64,000 nucleotides of DNA from Diploscapter coronatus (taxonomy: Eukaryota; Nematoda; Chromadorea; Rhabditida; Rhabditidae): positions 29,721,201-29,785,200 of the forward strand of contig OZ038422.1 in NCBI GenBank assembly GCA_964036155.1, read 5' to 3'. The notes under the pieces were generated by a model. That model had not been told where the DNA came from. It did no database searches and saw nothing but the letters and a program-made list of their open reading frames with translations. Positions 1-12,158 of the stretch are shown one piece after another (position 1 is the stretch's first letter; every line of letters begins with the position of its first letter). Made by a program: the position numbers and the translations under genes.

Positions 1-730
1 GCAAATAGTAAGTTAGGGGTAGTAGAACAGTTGATTTGCAGGAGTTTATTGGATGCCTCAAACTTGGGTGGGTAAACCTTTATTTTACAGAGATATACTA
101 AACCAAATGGTTCAAATAAAACTAAATAAATAAATCAATAGGCTCGAAGCCTGTGGCGGTTGATCTGGCTGTATGCTTTGATTACAAGAAAAGATAAGAC
201 AGACAACAAATAAAGAAAGAATGAGCAACGGTCTGTCTCGGCTTTCGACGCATAGAACGGAGCTGACTGGTTCAATATTCCCCAGCTCCAACTACAAACT
301 ACAATGTAAAGGTCGATTTGTCGACAATTTTTAAACATCTACCCAAATTTCGGCGAAACTTCCCAATTGCACGTGAACTAATGTATCAAACTGATCCTCA
401 TTAAGGGTGTAAGTGGTTTACGATTTGTGAGTTGGAATTTAATATCCAAAAGATTAACAAGGGCTCAAAACAGATTTTGCCAAAATTAGAGACACCCCAA
501 AAATGAGATTGAAAGATAGAAATTGCCGAAAAGTGGCATCGGACGAGGCCAACCTTACACTCAAACTACAGTTTTTAGTGATTCGCAAATAATTAGCGAT
601 AATCTGGGAGGTTTTTCAAAAATTCGATTTCTCTTTTGCTCGTCTTTTCAGACGATTTAGGAAATATCGAAGAAAATTGAGAGATTTCGAAGATTAGTTC
701 GCGATTCGTAACGGTTTGTTCGAGTTGATC
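1..730. other. Left-edge non-coding stretch
   Basis: I see no coding exon or RNA gene here. Short open frames on both strands have no signal peptide, splice logic or recognisable motif. The right end grades into the promoter of the small secreted-protein gene that starts at 855. Confidence 0.5.
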
Positions 731-780
731 GGATTTGGGGCTAATCGCTTCCCTCGATCCGTCTCTGATTGCCACTGGGT

Positions 781-788
781 TTATAAAG
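781..788 (+). promoter_or_regulatory. TATA box of the 855 gene
   Basis: A TTATAAAG element lies about 70 bp upstream of the start codon. A TTTTACAG acceptor follows at 841-847, eight bases before the ATG, and probably receives a spliced leader. Confidence 0.45.
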
Positions 789-854
789 CCGAAAGGGCGA
801 AGTGAGGTTGTTCACTTTCAACCCTTACAAATTGTAAAATTTTACAGAAACGTC

Positions 855-2282
855 ATGCGATTCTTCATCCTCCTCCTCGCCTTCATCGCCGTTGCCCTCG
901 CCCAATTCCGTGAGTTAAAAACTTTTTTTTTTTAAATAATTTTCTTTCATTTGTAAAAGTAGAAAGCGCAAATGGTTCTCTAAGTTGCGCCCGAAACGGT
1001 CAAATTTGATGTCAAAATATCCTCAGGGGTATAGCTAAGATTTTGGTGAAGTTCAAAAATTAAAGAAAAAAACCCAAACTCAGAAGAAAGTGACTCAACC
1101 TAGCCCCTTAAATGAACATATTTTTCAATACAAAAATCCCGCGGATTTGAAAACCATGAGTTGATTTTCGGCACAGATCAGTTTCATGGGATTTATCATT
1201 TATCGTCGATCTAGATTAGGCCTTTTATGCCTTCGCAGTCGAACATGAATTTCTTCCTATTTTGGGGGGTTTCCGTATTACCCTTTTTGAGAACTGTCTC
1301 GCTTTCGCAAAGGAGCGGAACTTGCGCTCTCTGTGTAAGAGTGAAAAATCATCATGCGCCTAATTAGTTAAAGGCTTAGAAAATCCTCGGAGATTCATCA
1401 TATAATGGGATATTACCGAACGGGCTTAAAACTAAACGAATGAATTAACTCAGTCGTCATTTCTTGGATGTAAAGTATTCGATCATTCCAATTGAAACTT
1501 TTTATCACTTAAAATTTAGACTATAAAATTTAGTTTAAATTTTAAACTTTCAGCTGGAGGACACAATAACGCCGGAGGTTTGGGTGAAAAAATCACCGAG
1601 GACAACCCACCCGAGGTACAGGCCGCCGAGGGCATCTCCATCAACGAGGGATCGGGTGAAGACGACTCAGGCAGTAAGCATTTCAAAATTTATCAAAAGA
1701 ACTATATTCGAAACAATTTTAAGGAAGAATCTAAAACGCATTATGATTATGTTTCACGAAAACGACATGTCAAACTGTATTTTTGAAGATTATGAACGAT
1801 ATTAACCAATAACTATAATAAGACAAAACTAAACCGATTTCTATATTGTTAATGACCGATAAATTGAAACAAAACAAATGAAGTGCAATTTTATGCACAG
1901 GAATTAGTGTGGTTTGCAGTGCAGCAAACCTTACGACAATTCGTCGTTTTAATGAATGAATATGGCGACTATTTGTGCATATGCAATACACACTTTGCAT
2001 ATTCGATTTTTGCATTATTTATTTCGTCTCAAGCTATCGGTCATCTACAATAGAAAGAATGCTGAAAACATCTCCAGAAACAAGATCTTTAAAATTGACT
2101 AGTTAAAAATTCGTAACTTTTAATCTATAAATTCCTTACTTTATCTCACATATTTCGATATCGTGAAAGCTCTCGACGATAACTCGAATTTAGACGTCGA
2201 CGAAGTGCGAACTGCGATCTTCCACAGTGCTGACCAAGTTCACGCTGCTGCTGCTGGAGCCGCCGCTGCACGAAGAAAGTAG
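855..2282 (+). CDS. Small secreted protein, family unknown (95 aa)
   Basis: Three exons, 855-909, 1554-1673 and 2170-2282, join in frame to 95 aa. Residues 1-17 form a clear signal peptide (MRFFILLLAFIAVALAQ). The middle is acidic and Gly-rich. The C-terminus is an Ala-rich helix-like stretch ending in RRK. There are no cysteines. An AATAAA signal at 2355-2360 fits the 3' end. The second intron uses an atypical acceptor (GTGAAAG), so exon 3 is the least certain part. I do not recognise the family. The protein is probably exported and could be a processed peptide precursor, but no dibasic cleavage site is obvious before the last residues. Confidence 0.6.
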
Positions 2283-2360
2283 ACGACGAATTCGCCCACC
2301 AAATCGACTCATTAGATAGAATATCTGCGGGAAATCTTCTAACAATTCCTTACAAATAAA

Positions 2361-3294
2361 TCGTCATTTTGAATCTTTCGTCGAATTTAAATTCAAGTTT
2401 TGGTAGTCCACTAATTCACTAGTTCCTCCACATATCCATCGCTCCCCAGTTTTCGGACGGGTCTCTTCTTTTGAGAAGTGGTGGAGAATAGTGGGCGTGT
2501 GGGAAGAATAGTGGACCACCCCTACATTTGAGTGCTTTAATAATATATATTTATTGTCATGATAATATCTCATCATTTTACATCACAAATTCGATATAAT
2601 AAACATCGAAAACACTGAAAGAAATCGTAGAAAAAGACGAATTATTCGGAATTTAAAATAGTATTATGCGTAGAAACGATTGGACAATGCTCAAAATTGA
2701 AGATATTTGCACATTTCGAAATTTTTTGAATAGTCACGAAAAAATGTCGCGAAAAATTCACTGGGATAGCTTCATACTTGATCCTCGAAACTAGGAAATT
2801 ATGTGAAAGAAGAAAAAACGGATAGGAAAATGATTGATACCGGAAATTCGTAAAGCCTATGAATAGATGAGAGATAAATGAAACAACCAAATTTACAAGA
2901 AAAAAAATCAAAATTTCGAATTTCGATAATTTTCGGCAAGACTCAGAAAATATTGAAGAAACGTGATATTGAGCTGCCAAAATTTTGATAATTTGATAAC
3001 ACAAAGAGTTTCAAAAATCGGTAAAATTTTGATATAAGAGATTAGCCGAAACCGTCGAAAATAAGGCCGTAGAATTCACTACTATTTTAGAAAAAAAAAA
3101 ACAAATAAGCTCAAAATTCACTGCTAATTACCCTAATTAGGGGAACTATCAGTGCAATTAAAATGCTTCCTACCTACTTTGTTAATATTTATGGAACCCT
3201 ATTGAGCTAGTTATTCAGTTAAAATTCCGAATGCCGAGAGAAATGAAATGATAAGCACATTGCCCTACCCTATTCCTCTTGATAACTAGTCTAA
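2361..3294. other. Non-coding spacer
   Basis: AT-rich sequence with no supported exon. Minus-strand open frames at 2364-2576 and 2642-3004 lack any family resemblance or plausible splice partners. Confidence 0.5.
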
Positions 3295-5316
3295 TTAAGA
3301 GAGAATGTCAGGAAAAACCAAAGTCTTAACAAAGGGGTGTTTCCAGGGGCCCGTCGATTTGGCTGATTTTCACATATATTGTTCAGTTTTTTACGCTGAT
3401 TCTCGTGGTGCTATTCGTTTTTCGTAGAAATTATCGTATGTAGGATTACGGTAGCTTAAAGTTTTGACAGACCCGACCTCGGGAAAAAATTCATAACTTT
3501 CTTATTTGTAGGCTAAATCGAACGAGGTTTTCAGCATTGAATAGCCCACGAAAAACTCTACAAATAATGTAACTACGACCACCTGCTATCATCAATAACT
3601 TCCCGCCAAAAAATTAATTTCCGAAAAAGTGACCCTGGCTAACTGCAGTTTTTCAATTTTTTACCCCAATTAGAATTTCGAACCCCGGCTGAAAATAGGC
3701 TTATGTTGTAGAGAATTTAATTCCGCATCTGAATATATAAAAAATTTTGAAAAAAAGAATGGGTTTTGATACGAAAAATGCGTCCGAACGTGTAAAACCA
3801 GGGTGATTATTACATAGTGTCAACTTTGACCCCTCATAACTTTCTTATTTCTGAACCAAATCGAATGATTATTTTTTTATTTTGTAGATCTTGCCGAGGA
3901 GAATAAAGTAAAAATAAAAATAAAATTTTTAGAAATTAATTTTGGCGGGAATAAATTACTCGAATTTACCCTATATACCCGTACTACTTTTACGCGTAAA
4001 TGACGTTAAAAAAATCTGTCCTTCCAGTATGTTGTGTAGATTGATATGATGAACAACTTTCGTTCCAGGACCAACTCTGAATTCATTACCGTTTGAGCTC
4101 CAGAATTTTTTGAAGTATGACGGCCAATTTCAGCATTTTGCCTTTATAATACAAATTTTCAAAAATTCATATCTCCCTGTGCGTGCACATTCTAGAAGAA
4201 GTTCTGGAACAAAAGTTGATCAACTTGAAGAGCTCTACAAGATTTCATGAGAAATTCCAACATTAACTCACATTACACTTGTAAACACAGTACAGGTATA
4301 TAGGGTAACTTTGGGTAATTTATTCCCGCCAAAATTAATTTCTAAAAATTTTATTTTTATTTTTACTTTATTCTCCTCGACAAAATCTACAAAATAAAAA
4401 AATAATCATTCGATTTGGTTCAGAAATAAGAAAGTTATGAGGGGTCAAAGTTGACACTATGTAATAATCACCCTGGTTTTACACGTTCGGACGCATTTTT
4501 CGTATCAAAACCCATTCTTTTTTTCAAAATTTTTTATATATTCAGATGCGGAATTAAATTGTCTACAAAATAAACCCATTTTCAATCGAGGTTCGAAACT
4601 CTAATTGGGGTAAAAAATCGAAAAACTGAGTCGAAGTCGGATCACATTTTCTAATTTTTTTTCGAATTTTTAAATTTTTCCGCCAAATTATCGACTTTCG
4701 AAAATGGTCATAGTTAAATAAAATGGAGTATTTTTCGTGGGCTATTTAATGCTGAAAACTTCATTCGATTTAGTTCAGAAATAAGAAAGTTATGGGGGGT
4801 CAAAGTTTGACATTCTATATAAGAATGCACTGGTTTTACGCATTTTTCGTATCAAAACCCATTCTTTTTTTCAAAATTTTTTATATATTCAGATGCGGAA
4901 TTAAATTCTCTACAACATAAGCCTATTTTCAGCCGGGGTTCGAAATTCTAATTGGGGTAAAAAATTGAAAAACTGCAGTTAGCCAGGGTCACTTTTTCGG
5001 AAATTAATTTTTTGGCGGGAAGTTATTGATGATAGCAGGTGGTCGTAGTTACATTATTTGTAGAGTTTTTCGTGGGCTATTCAATGCTGAAAACCTCGTT
5101 CGATTTAGCCTACAAATAAGAAAGTTATGAATTTTTTCCCGAGGTCGGGTCTGTCAAAACTTTAAGCTACCGTAATCCTACATACGATAATTTCTACGAA
5201 AAACGAATAGCACCACGAGAATCAGCGTAAAAAACTGAACAATATATGTGAAAATCAGCCAAATCGACGGACCCCTGGAAACACCGACTTTGGTCCTTCC
5301 TGACATTTACTCTTAA
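3295..5316. repeat. Nested long inverted repeat (foldback element, about 2 kb)
   Basis: The left part (3295-3765) and right part (about 4835-5316) are near-perfect reverse complements; for example TTTCCAGGGG...CGTCGATTT at 3343-3360 returns inverted at 5265-5285. Inside these, 3740-3990 pairs with 4290-4560, and the central 4030-4260 pairs weakly, so almost the whole element folds on itself. The right arm also carries a tandem unit of about 340-360 bp starting near 4407, 4764 and 5097; each begins with a CGATTTRGYYYAGAAATAAG-like motif and contains ATAAGAAAGTTATG. The left arm has two corresponding starts about 345 bp apart. I see no transposase frame. It is best described as a non-autonomous foldback element of unknown family. 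Confidence 0.85.
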
Positions 5317-5469
5317 GTCAAAGATTTTTTTTGGAAATTTTAAAGAGTTAATCACAAGAAGGAAGAAATTAATCATCGATAATTGGTCAATTAACTTCAT
5401 TAATTTCAAAGAGCAAGATAGTTATCCTTTAATTGACCAATGAAAGTAACTGCCCTCCTAATTATCTTC

Positions 5470-8400
5470 TCATATTTGGATGGATTCTCCGTGTCTGGAC
5501 ATGACGTACATCAGAGTGAGTCCGCAGAAGATACCCGTTGTCTGAAGGAAGAGCACTTTGAGACCGTGCTTCATCGACACCCCGAGAGCGTCCTCCATCG
5601 CCTTCTTCATCTCAGGCATCTACAATTAGGGCAATTAAGTTTATTTAATTAGCTATTATTTTAATTATATTTACTTCATTCATAACCTACGAGCTAGCAA
5701 CGGCTATACCATTGTAATTTATGAATTTCTTGAAACTTATGAAAAATATTTTCAAAGGGAAAAAGTTATTCGTGACTTTTTCATTTTCTAGAAATGGCTA
5801 GCATGGAAAACTTATTGGTCGATTTGAAAAGATAGTCAACTATTTGGTTATTAAAACATGAAAATTTACCATGCATCCGAGAGAGATGTAGAGGAACATT
5901 CCGCCAGCAAGAGCGAACGCGTACTTGGTCACTTCATCTCCAAGCTCACCGATCAGGATGCCAATTACGAAACCTTAATAACACAATTAAATTAATTGAT
6001 CGATAGTTTTCTTCAGTGAATAGAATAAGTTTCAAAGAACATTATACAGTAAAATTTTTCAGTCTAGATTAGATAAGTTTCAGAAAAAGACATGAAATAA
6101 TCAAAGATATTTCAATTTTAAAAATCTTTTAAAAAAATACCAATATAGCAGGTGATCGCGGAGAGAAGGTTGTAGAAGAATGCCTGTTTGAGCGAGAGAC
6201 CAGAAGCGACCAGAATTGCGACGTCTCCAAGTTCATGCGGGAACTCCTCGCAAAGAACAGCAAGACAAATCGAAATTCCATCTCGGATCGACTCAGAAAA
6301 AGCAGCGCCGATTGAAATTCCGTCTGAAGAAAAATAGCTTAGATAATTGGGGTAATGAAAATTACTAGCTATCGCAGAAAATCACCATCTAATATAGTTT
6401 TCCCAATTTACTGCTCACATTTCATATGTACACTTCAACATAGATATAAAAAAACGCAAGAAAATTTTACCGATAAGATTGTGGAGTCCATCTCCGAAGA
6501 TGATCATCCAGGCGACCGCAGCGATAGCCTTCGAGTTCGAATCGCCTGAGCCAATTGGAAGAGAATGATCGTGAACGCAGATGCCGTGAGCCTGCAAATT
6601 TGGGAGTTTGTTATTTTCGTCTAATCTCCGAAAAAAAAGTACCAACTTCATCAGAAGATTGAAATTATAATGATGCTTGTGTTTTATTTATGATATTTTT
6701 TTATAACAATTGGTAAGGCCCAACTCCATTATCTTCAGCAAAACTATCGTATTTTATCATTTTCTTGAAACTTATTTGAAATTATATAATTTACACAAGC
6801 TAGAATTGACGGAATACTTTGTCTAAAACTCATTCTTGATCTTTTAAATTTGAAACCTATCTATCTCCAAAACTTCTACAAGTTTATGATCTCATTATTT
6901 CTTCTGATGATATCTAATAATCGATTGATTATGACGTGATACGATTTTGATAAAGCTGCATCACAGACCACAGTGCGTATTTCGCCTTACAGAACGCTTC
7001 TTACACTATTTTCCTACTTTCTCCCTTTTCCTCGTATTTTTGCATACTATTTCTTTACTTTCTCCATCTTTTCTCGCCAAAACTCGAAATTTCTCACCGA
7101 TTTCTTATATTCGCACGTAACGTCGTCAAACGCATTCGCTTTTTAACTTCGGTTGTTTTCATCGTTCTTATCTTCCTCTTACTTCTCCATACTAGCCTTA
7201 GTATCGTTTTCTTTTCTTGTCTACAATTCCATGCAATTTCTCCATTTCATATTCTTTTTCTTTTCTTCTATTCATTTTCTTTCATCTCTAGCGTTCTGCA
7301 ATAAATCAAAAAGTCGAGATATTGTTCCATTAATCAATCTATATCACGTGAGCGTGAAAAACCATGAGGATGAAATTCAATGAAATGGAAAAATGAATGA
7401 AAGTAAAGCCGCGCCAGAAAATCGATACATCATATTCAAACATATCATTTTAACTCAGCTTTTTTCTAAATGAAAAAATATATCTAGTGATGAAGCATAG
7501 GAATTTCAGCTTTGAGACCGTGAGATTAAAAAATCGAAATATTAGTTTATCCTTTCAAAAGCGAAAAGTTAATCTAACGTTAAGGATAGAAATTTTATTG
7601 CGAAATCCGCCTGGGATAAAAAATAATTATTACCTGATCGCCCATGGACTTATTCGTTATGCTCTCGAGCATCATCGACTCGATCTCGGCCTCGGAGAGT
7701 TTTTGATCCTGAAAACGAAAACTATTGGTGTTTTTAAATATCCTCCACATAACTATTTATCGAGTAACTTTCGTTATTTTCAATTTTAAATCTCTATGAA
7801 ATATGTTTCATCTTCCTATAAAACGAAGTGTTTCAAATAAACTTCGAAATCTTCACACTCAATGAGTAGTTGAGCGTGTGCGAGACCAAAATACGAAAAT
7901 AGATTTCTTCTCAAACTCAAAACTGTTCAGTGCACTTCAATCAAAATTTTGCAAAAGTAGGCTCGGAATCTTCAAGCCCAATAGAAACTGAATTGCAATT
8001 GTGCATAGATAAATGATTGTTTTAGAAAAGTTAACAAACCTTATGATTCTGGGCGTTGTCGTTGGTGTGCCCATTTGCGGCTACGTGGATCAGCGGCGCG
8101 TCGCTTCGGTCCGTCACTCGAGCCGCGCCGCCCTCGCTGCGGTGTTTCTGAAAATGTATATATTCTTTTTTTTTTATTTCTATAGTTCTTGAAAATTTTA
8201 TGAGTTTAAATTAAGTGAGGAAAAGAATAGCAGAATTTAAAGATTTTGTTTTGAAAAAGCCAAAATTTGTAATTTCCATTTGCTCACCTTCTTCGCCTCC
8301 ATGATAATCTTGATGGCCTTGTCGCAGAAGAAGAACATATAAACGCCCAGAATCGAGTAGTGCGCTGTTATGAAATAGTCGTGGTTTTCGGCCAGGGAGG

Positions 8401-9077
8401 GGTAGGCCTGAAAATGGCTCAACAATGAGTCTTTCAACAATTTGAAACTCTCACATTTGGAAGTAAATGGTAGAAACTCGATCCGGAAAGCGAGCCGACT
8501 CCAAGGCCCACGAACATTGTTATCATCTGAAAAAAAATTGAAATAAACAAAAAAGCAAAACAACAAAATTTAAGATAAAATTCAAAAAAGTAAACTATAA
8601 AAATACCTTATTATAAATGTCCTTGCTTAGATACCTCATGAACACGATTCCCACCACCGAGCAGAGATTGATCACTGTTACCACGGAAAGACCGATCGTC
8701 CAGGCTGAAAATACAAAAAAATATCTGGACAAATGATCCTTTTTACAAATTTGACTATGATTCCTCAAAATACTTTCTGTTGATTTTTTCCTATATTAGA
8801 TTTTCCTTTAACGTTTTTCAGGCTAAAGATAATACAATTTTAGAGCAATTGAAAACTACTTTGTCTCTTTGAAAGAAATATTCTTGGTTTTTTTCAATTA
8901 AAAAAATCATGACTTACCCATAACAGGATCGGATTTCGCGCTGATTTCTGAAATGGTCGTATTTTCCTGACCAATTCCAGACCCCGATGCGGTTATTCCA
9001 GAACATAGCGTCTCGAGCTGCGGGGCGGTCATGTTGAGTGCGGAGAGCACCGACGAAACATTCGATGCCACGCTCAT
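5470..9077 (-). CDS. ZIP family (SLC39) metal transporter, ZIP8/ZIP14-like
   Basis: Ten exons join in frame to 396 aa: 8918-9077, 8607-8704, 8455-8526, 8288-8407, 8040-8147, 7634-7708, 6471-6591, 6141-6323, 5870-5973 and 5470-5619. The N-terminus is short and extracellular with several N-glycosylation sites. TM2-3 carry GLGVGSLSGSSFYHLLP, and TM4 carries HNLIDGISIGAAF (residues 248-260). TM5 carries EEFPHELGD (277-285). Family knowledge: these histidines and acidic residues form the binuclear metal site, and Glu in place of the first His of HEXPHEXGD is typical of ZIP8/ZIP14, which carry Zn, Fe, Mn and Cd. It should therefore import divalent metal into the cytosol. The cytosolic loop (about 150-210) is hydrophilic and His-poor. 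A CTAG acceptor at 9088-9091 on this strand, 10 bases upstream of the ATG, is a probable trans-splice site. The exact paralogue is not assigned. Confidence 0.92.
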
Positions 9078-9087
9078 TTTTCGAATT

Positions 9088-12000
9088 CTAGAAAAATCAG
9101 TAGTTAAATTTTCAAACGATACAAATAATGTTCGACAATAACGACGATAAATGGCTGAGAAAAATTAGCCACCGAATTAACAAAATGAACGATAACCAAA
9201 TGAAATCGATAAAGTAAGGTTTAGGAAAAGAAAGATTTAAAAAAAAAAAACTAAAAGTTTACGTAAGATGGTGTAATTTAGCAAAAATGGTTATGTCATA
9301 ATATTGCGTCATTAAAAGTAAGCTAATGCAAAGCGAACTTCATAACCAAACGCGGAATAATAAGTTTTCGCGCGAGGCTAAAGACCGATTATCTCAAACT
9401 ATGAGTTTTTTTCTCGAAAAATCAATTGTGGGAATTAGAAGTAGTTTTGATGTCGATAATATGATAGTTAGATAATTGTCCTAATTAAATAGAGGTAATT
9501 ATCTCTTAATTGGCCTAGAAAATTCAAGAAGCATATATGGCGATGATGGTGTGTAAATGATAGCGGGAAAATCGAATGACTTTCATCGTCAAGGCGGTCT
9601 CAGAGTGGTCGTGTTTTCAGCCCCTTTTCTATCTTTCTTCCCCCCGAGACGTTCTCCATTTTTGGGTTACTAATCACCGGAAACGTCGAGAGAAAAGGAG
9701 GGATTTGTTATGAAAATAGAATATCTCAGACCCCGCCCAAATAATTGGTCAGTGAAAGATATTGGGTTACAAGTTGAAAGGTAAAGAGGGCGGAATAGAA
9801 AGGAGAAATGCTAGAGATCTGAATAAAATATGGAAAATTGAAGAACTAGAGAAAGATACAAACGTCGAGATGTTTTTTATCGTTAGAAAGTTAGAGACGA
9901 AAAAGAAAAAATGAAAATTTCTATTTTTGACAATCAATTATCTATCATCGTCGGCCGAGAAAAGATCAAATAACGAGATATTCGATAATGTCATGATAAA
10001 AGTTAAGAGGGCATAGAGAAAAAGACGAATCTGATTTCACATCGTCAAAGTTGCACGAAGAACAATGGAAAGATACCTGAATGAACGACCACTTTTGGGA
10101 GGAGAGTATTTTAGGATGTCTTGGAAAGTTCACCTTTTTCAAGGGTGGAAAAGTACTGTAGATTAAACTTTCTTATCACCGAAAGAGCAGCGATACTGAT
10201 AAAGGTCAGGCATGGTACATTACTCTTTAGGCCAACAAGATTCGGTAATATGAGCTAGGTATACTGATAAACCGATAAAAAAAACTAATCACAAAAACTG
10301 AAGATAGAACCGTAGTTATGAATACTTGACAGTGCCCCCAGAATAAATATTTATCCGACCTAGGTTTTTAGAAGGTGACAATTTTGAATTTAGGTCAATA
10401 ATAAATTACAGACGAGTTATTTCTAATGTGTGCATGATTATAAAATGAACTTCTGAAATACGTGCTCAAAAATTTGAAGAAGTTCATTTTTGAATCGGCG
10501 ACTCTTGAAGTGTAGTTTTCGTTCAAACGCATATGCCTTTGAAAGAGCGTGGGTTGATGTTTGTAGCATAGTTGAGACCATATGAAGCGTAGGGAAAATT
10601 ATCTGCTCAAAAGGAAAAAAATAAATGGTGGGGAGATTACTTCGTTTTTTTTTCAACTGAATAAGCCCATCATTAATGGGCTTCCATAAAACAACGAGAA
10701 TATGTGGGGGAAAAAACGAAAATTGATCCGTAATTCAAAATCATCCACGAGATTGAACCCAAAAGATTGTAAAGTCAGATAAGAGGTAAAGCTAGAAATG
10801 CATTTTGTCTTGGTAGAAAGTATCGGCGTTCAAAGAAAATCCGACGAAAATCGATAAGTCCTGAGTTTTCTCTATGACAAGGATTTAGATGAAAATCGCT
10901 GGATATAAATTACGACATTTGGATACAATTTTCGGAAAATACGTAAAATATTAGCCAGAAGACTGAAATTTCGGGGAATTTTATCGATGAAAGAAACCGG
11001 CCTAAATGTTCGGTTCAAGCTCAAGCCAGGATTTTTGGGTCAAGTTTCCAGAGTTCTCCCGTAGTAAAAACCTACACGCTCATGTTTTGATCGAAAAACC
11101 CAAGAAAGCCATATCGTTTTCGAATATTCAGCGGGGAGCAAACCGTGAATAACCAAACGAAACGCTTTGTCGAATAGAGAACGTGCAAATCGGTAGTTGG
11201 GACAAATGCGAACGAACGAAATAGCGCTGAAATGGAGGAGGTACGGGGCAGAGCTCGTCGAGATAGCAGAAGAATTTGAGAGACGAGAGAACCGCTGGTT
11301 GGGGAAATAGCACAAGGACCGCAGAGGGTAAGGGCAATCAAAACAACGGGCGATTTGCAGCCGAGCAGTGAATTTCGCTTCGAAGCGCGGTTCTGCATAA
11401 GTTTCGAACTCGACTTTTTTAACCGGTTAGCGTAAACAAATACATTTTGCATCGTGACTTGATCAAATGATCTCGAAATTTCGATCTTGGAAAGCGTTTT
11501 GAATATGGGGAATATTCGAGAAGTCGAAAATAAATGAGGATTTAGGTAGGCGTTGATATGAATGGAGAATAAGATACCCCGAAAATATTTGACACCTGTT
11601 TCAGTAATTTGTTTTAATTCAGATTAAACTGATTTCTACTTCTTATATTAATACCTTCGATAAACTCTTGAAAATGTCTTGGAGTCATATTTTAACGAGG
11701 AATTTGTTCAAGTTTCATTCATTCTCCATCAAAATGACAGTAAAACTAATATTATCACTCGCTTTGATAGGACGACCATAAATGGTCACTGTCTCGCTTG
11801 CGTCACATAACCAAGCACACCTTTCGACGACTATGTCTGACTTCTTTTCCTCTCCTAAATTCGTCTTGTCTCCAATCATGTTGTCTTTCAACTTTGATTT
11901 GAACCAATCGGCATTTCCTGTTATTTCTGCACGAGACAGCCGAATTTGACGATAGTTTGTGATATTTGATAGGATTGAAGGTATTTGAAGAAGAATGGAC

Positions 12001-12158
12001 CGGAAACGACCATATTTTGAGTAATTTAAATCAAAAGTTCGAAAATAGCAGAATTTCGATTTATTTGCATGACATAAGAAATGGCAGGTTTCATGGGGTC
12101 GGCTTAAAAATTGAAAAGCTCCTAGTTTTGAATAAATAAATTAGTTAACATAAACGTT
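9088..12158. other. 3-kb non-coding region upstream of the ZIP gene
   Basis: No exon is supported. The plus strand is purine-rich, as expected if it is the antisense of a minus-strand promoter or outron. The overlapping minus-strand frames at 11040-11452 look like chance. A small cluster of GATA sites lies near 10.2 kb. Confidence 0.5.
10172..10270. promoter_or_regulatory. Cluster of TGATAA (GATA-factor) sites
   Basis: CTTATCA at 10172-10178, ACTGATAA at 10195-10202 and ACTGATAA at 10263-10270, followed by CCGATAA, lie about 1.1 kb upstream of the ZIP start. TGATAA is the core site of the nematode intestinal factor ELT-2. A role in expression of the transporter is inferred. Confidence 0.35.

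Noticed and set aside
11040..11452. Overlapping minus-strand open frames upstream of the ZIP gene
   Set aside because: No signal peptide, domain, splice partner or codon pattern; likely chance.
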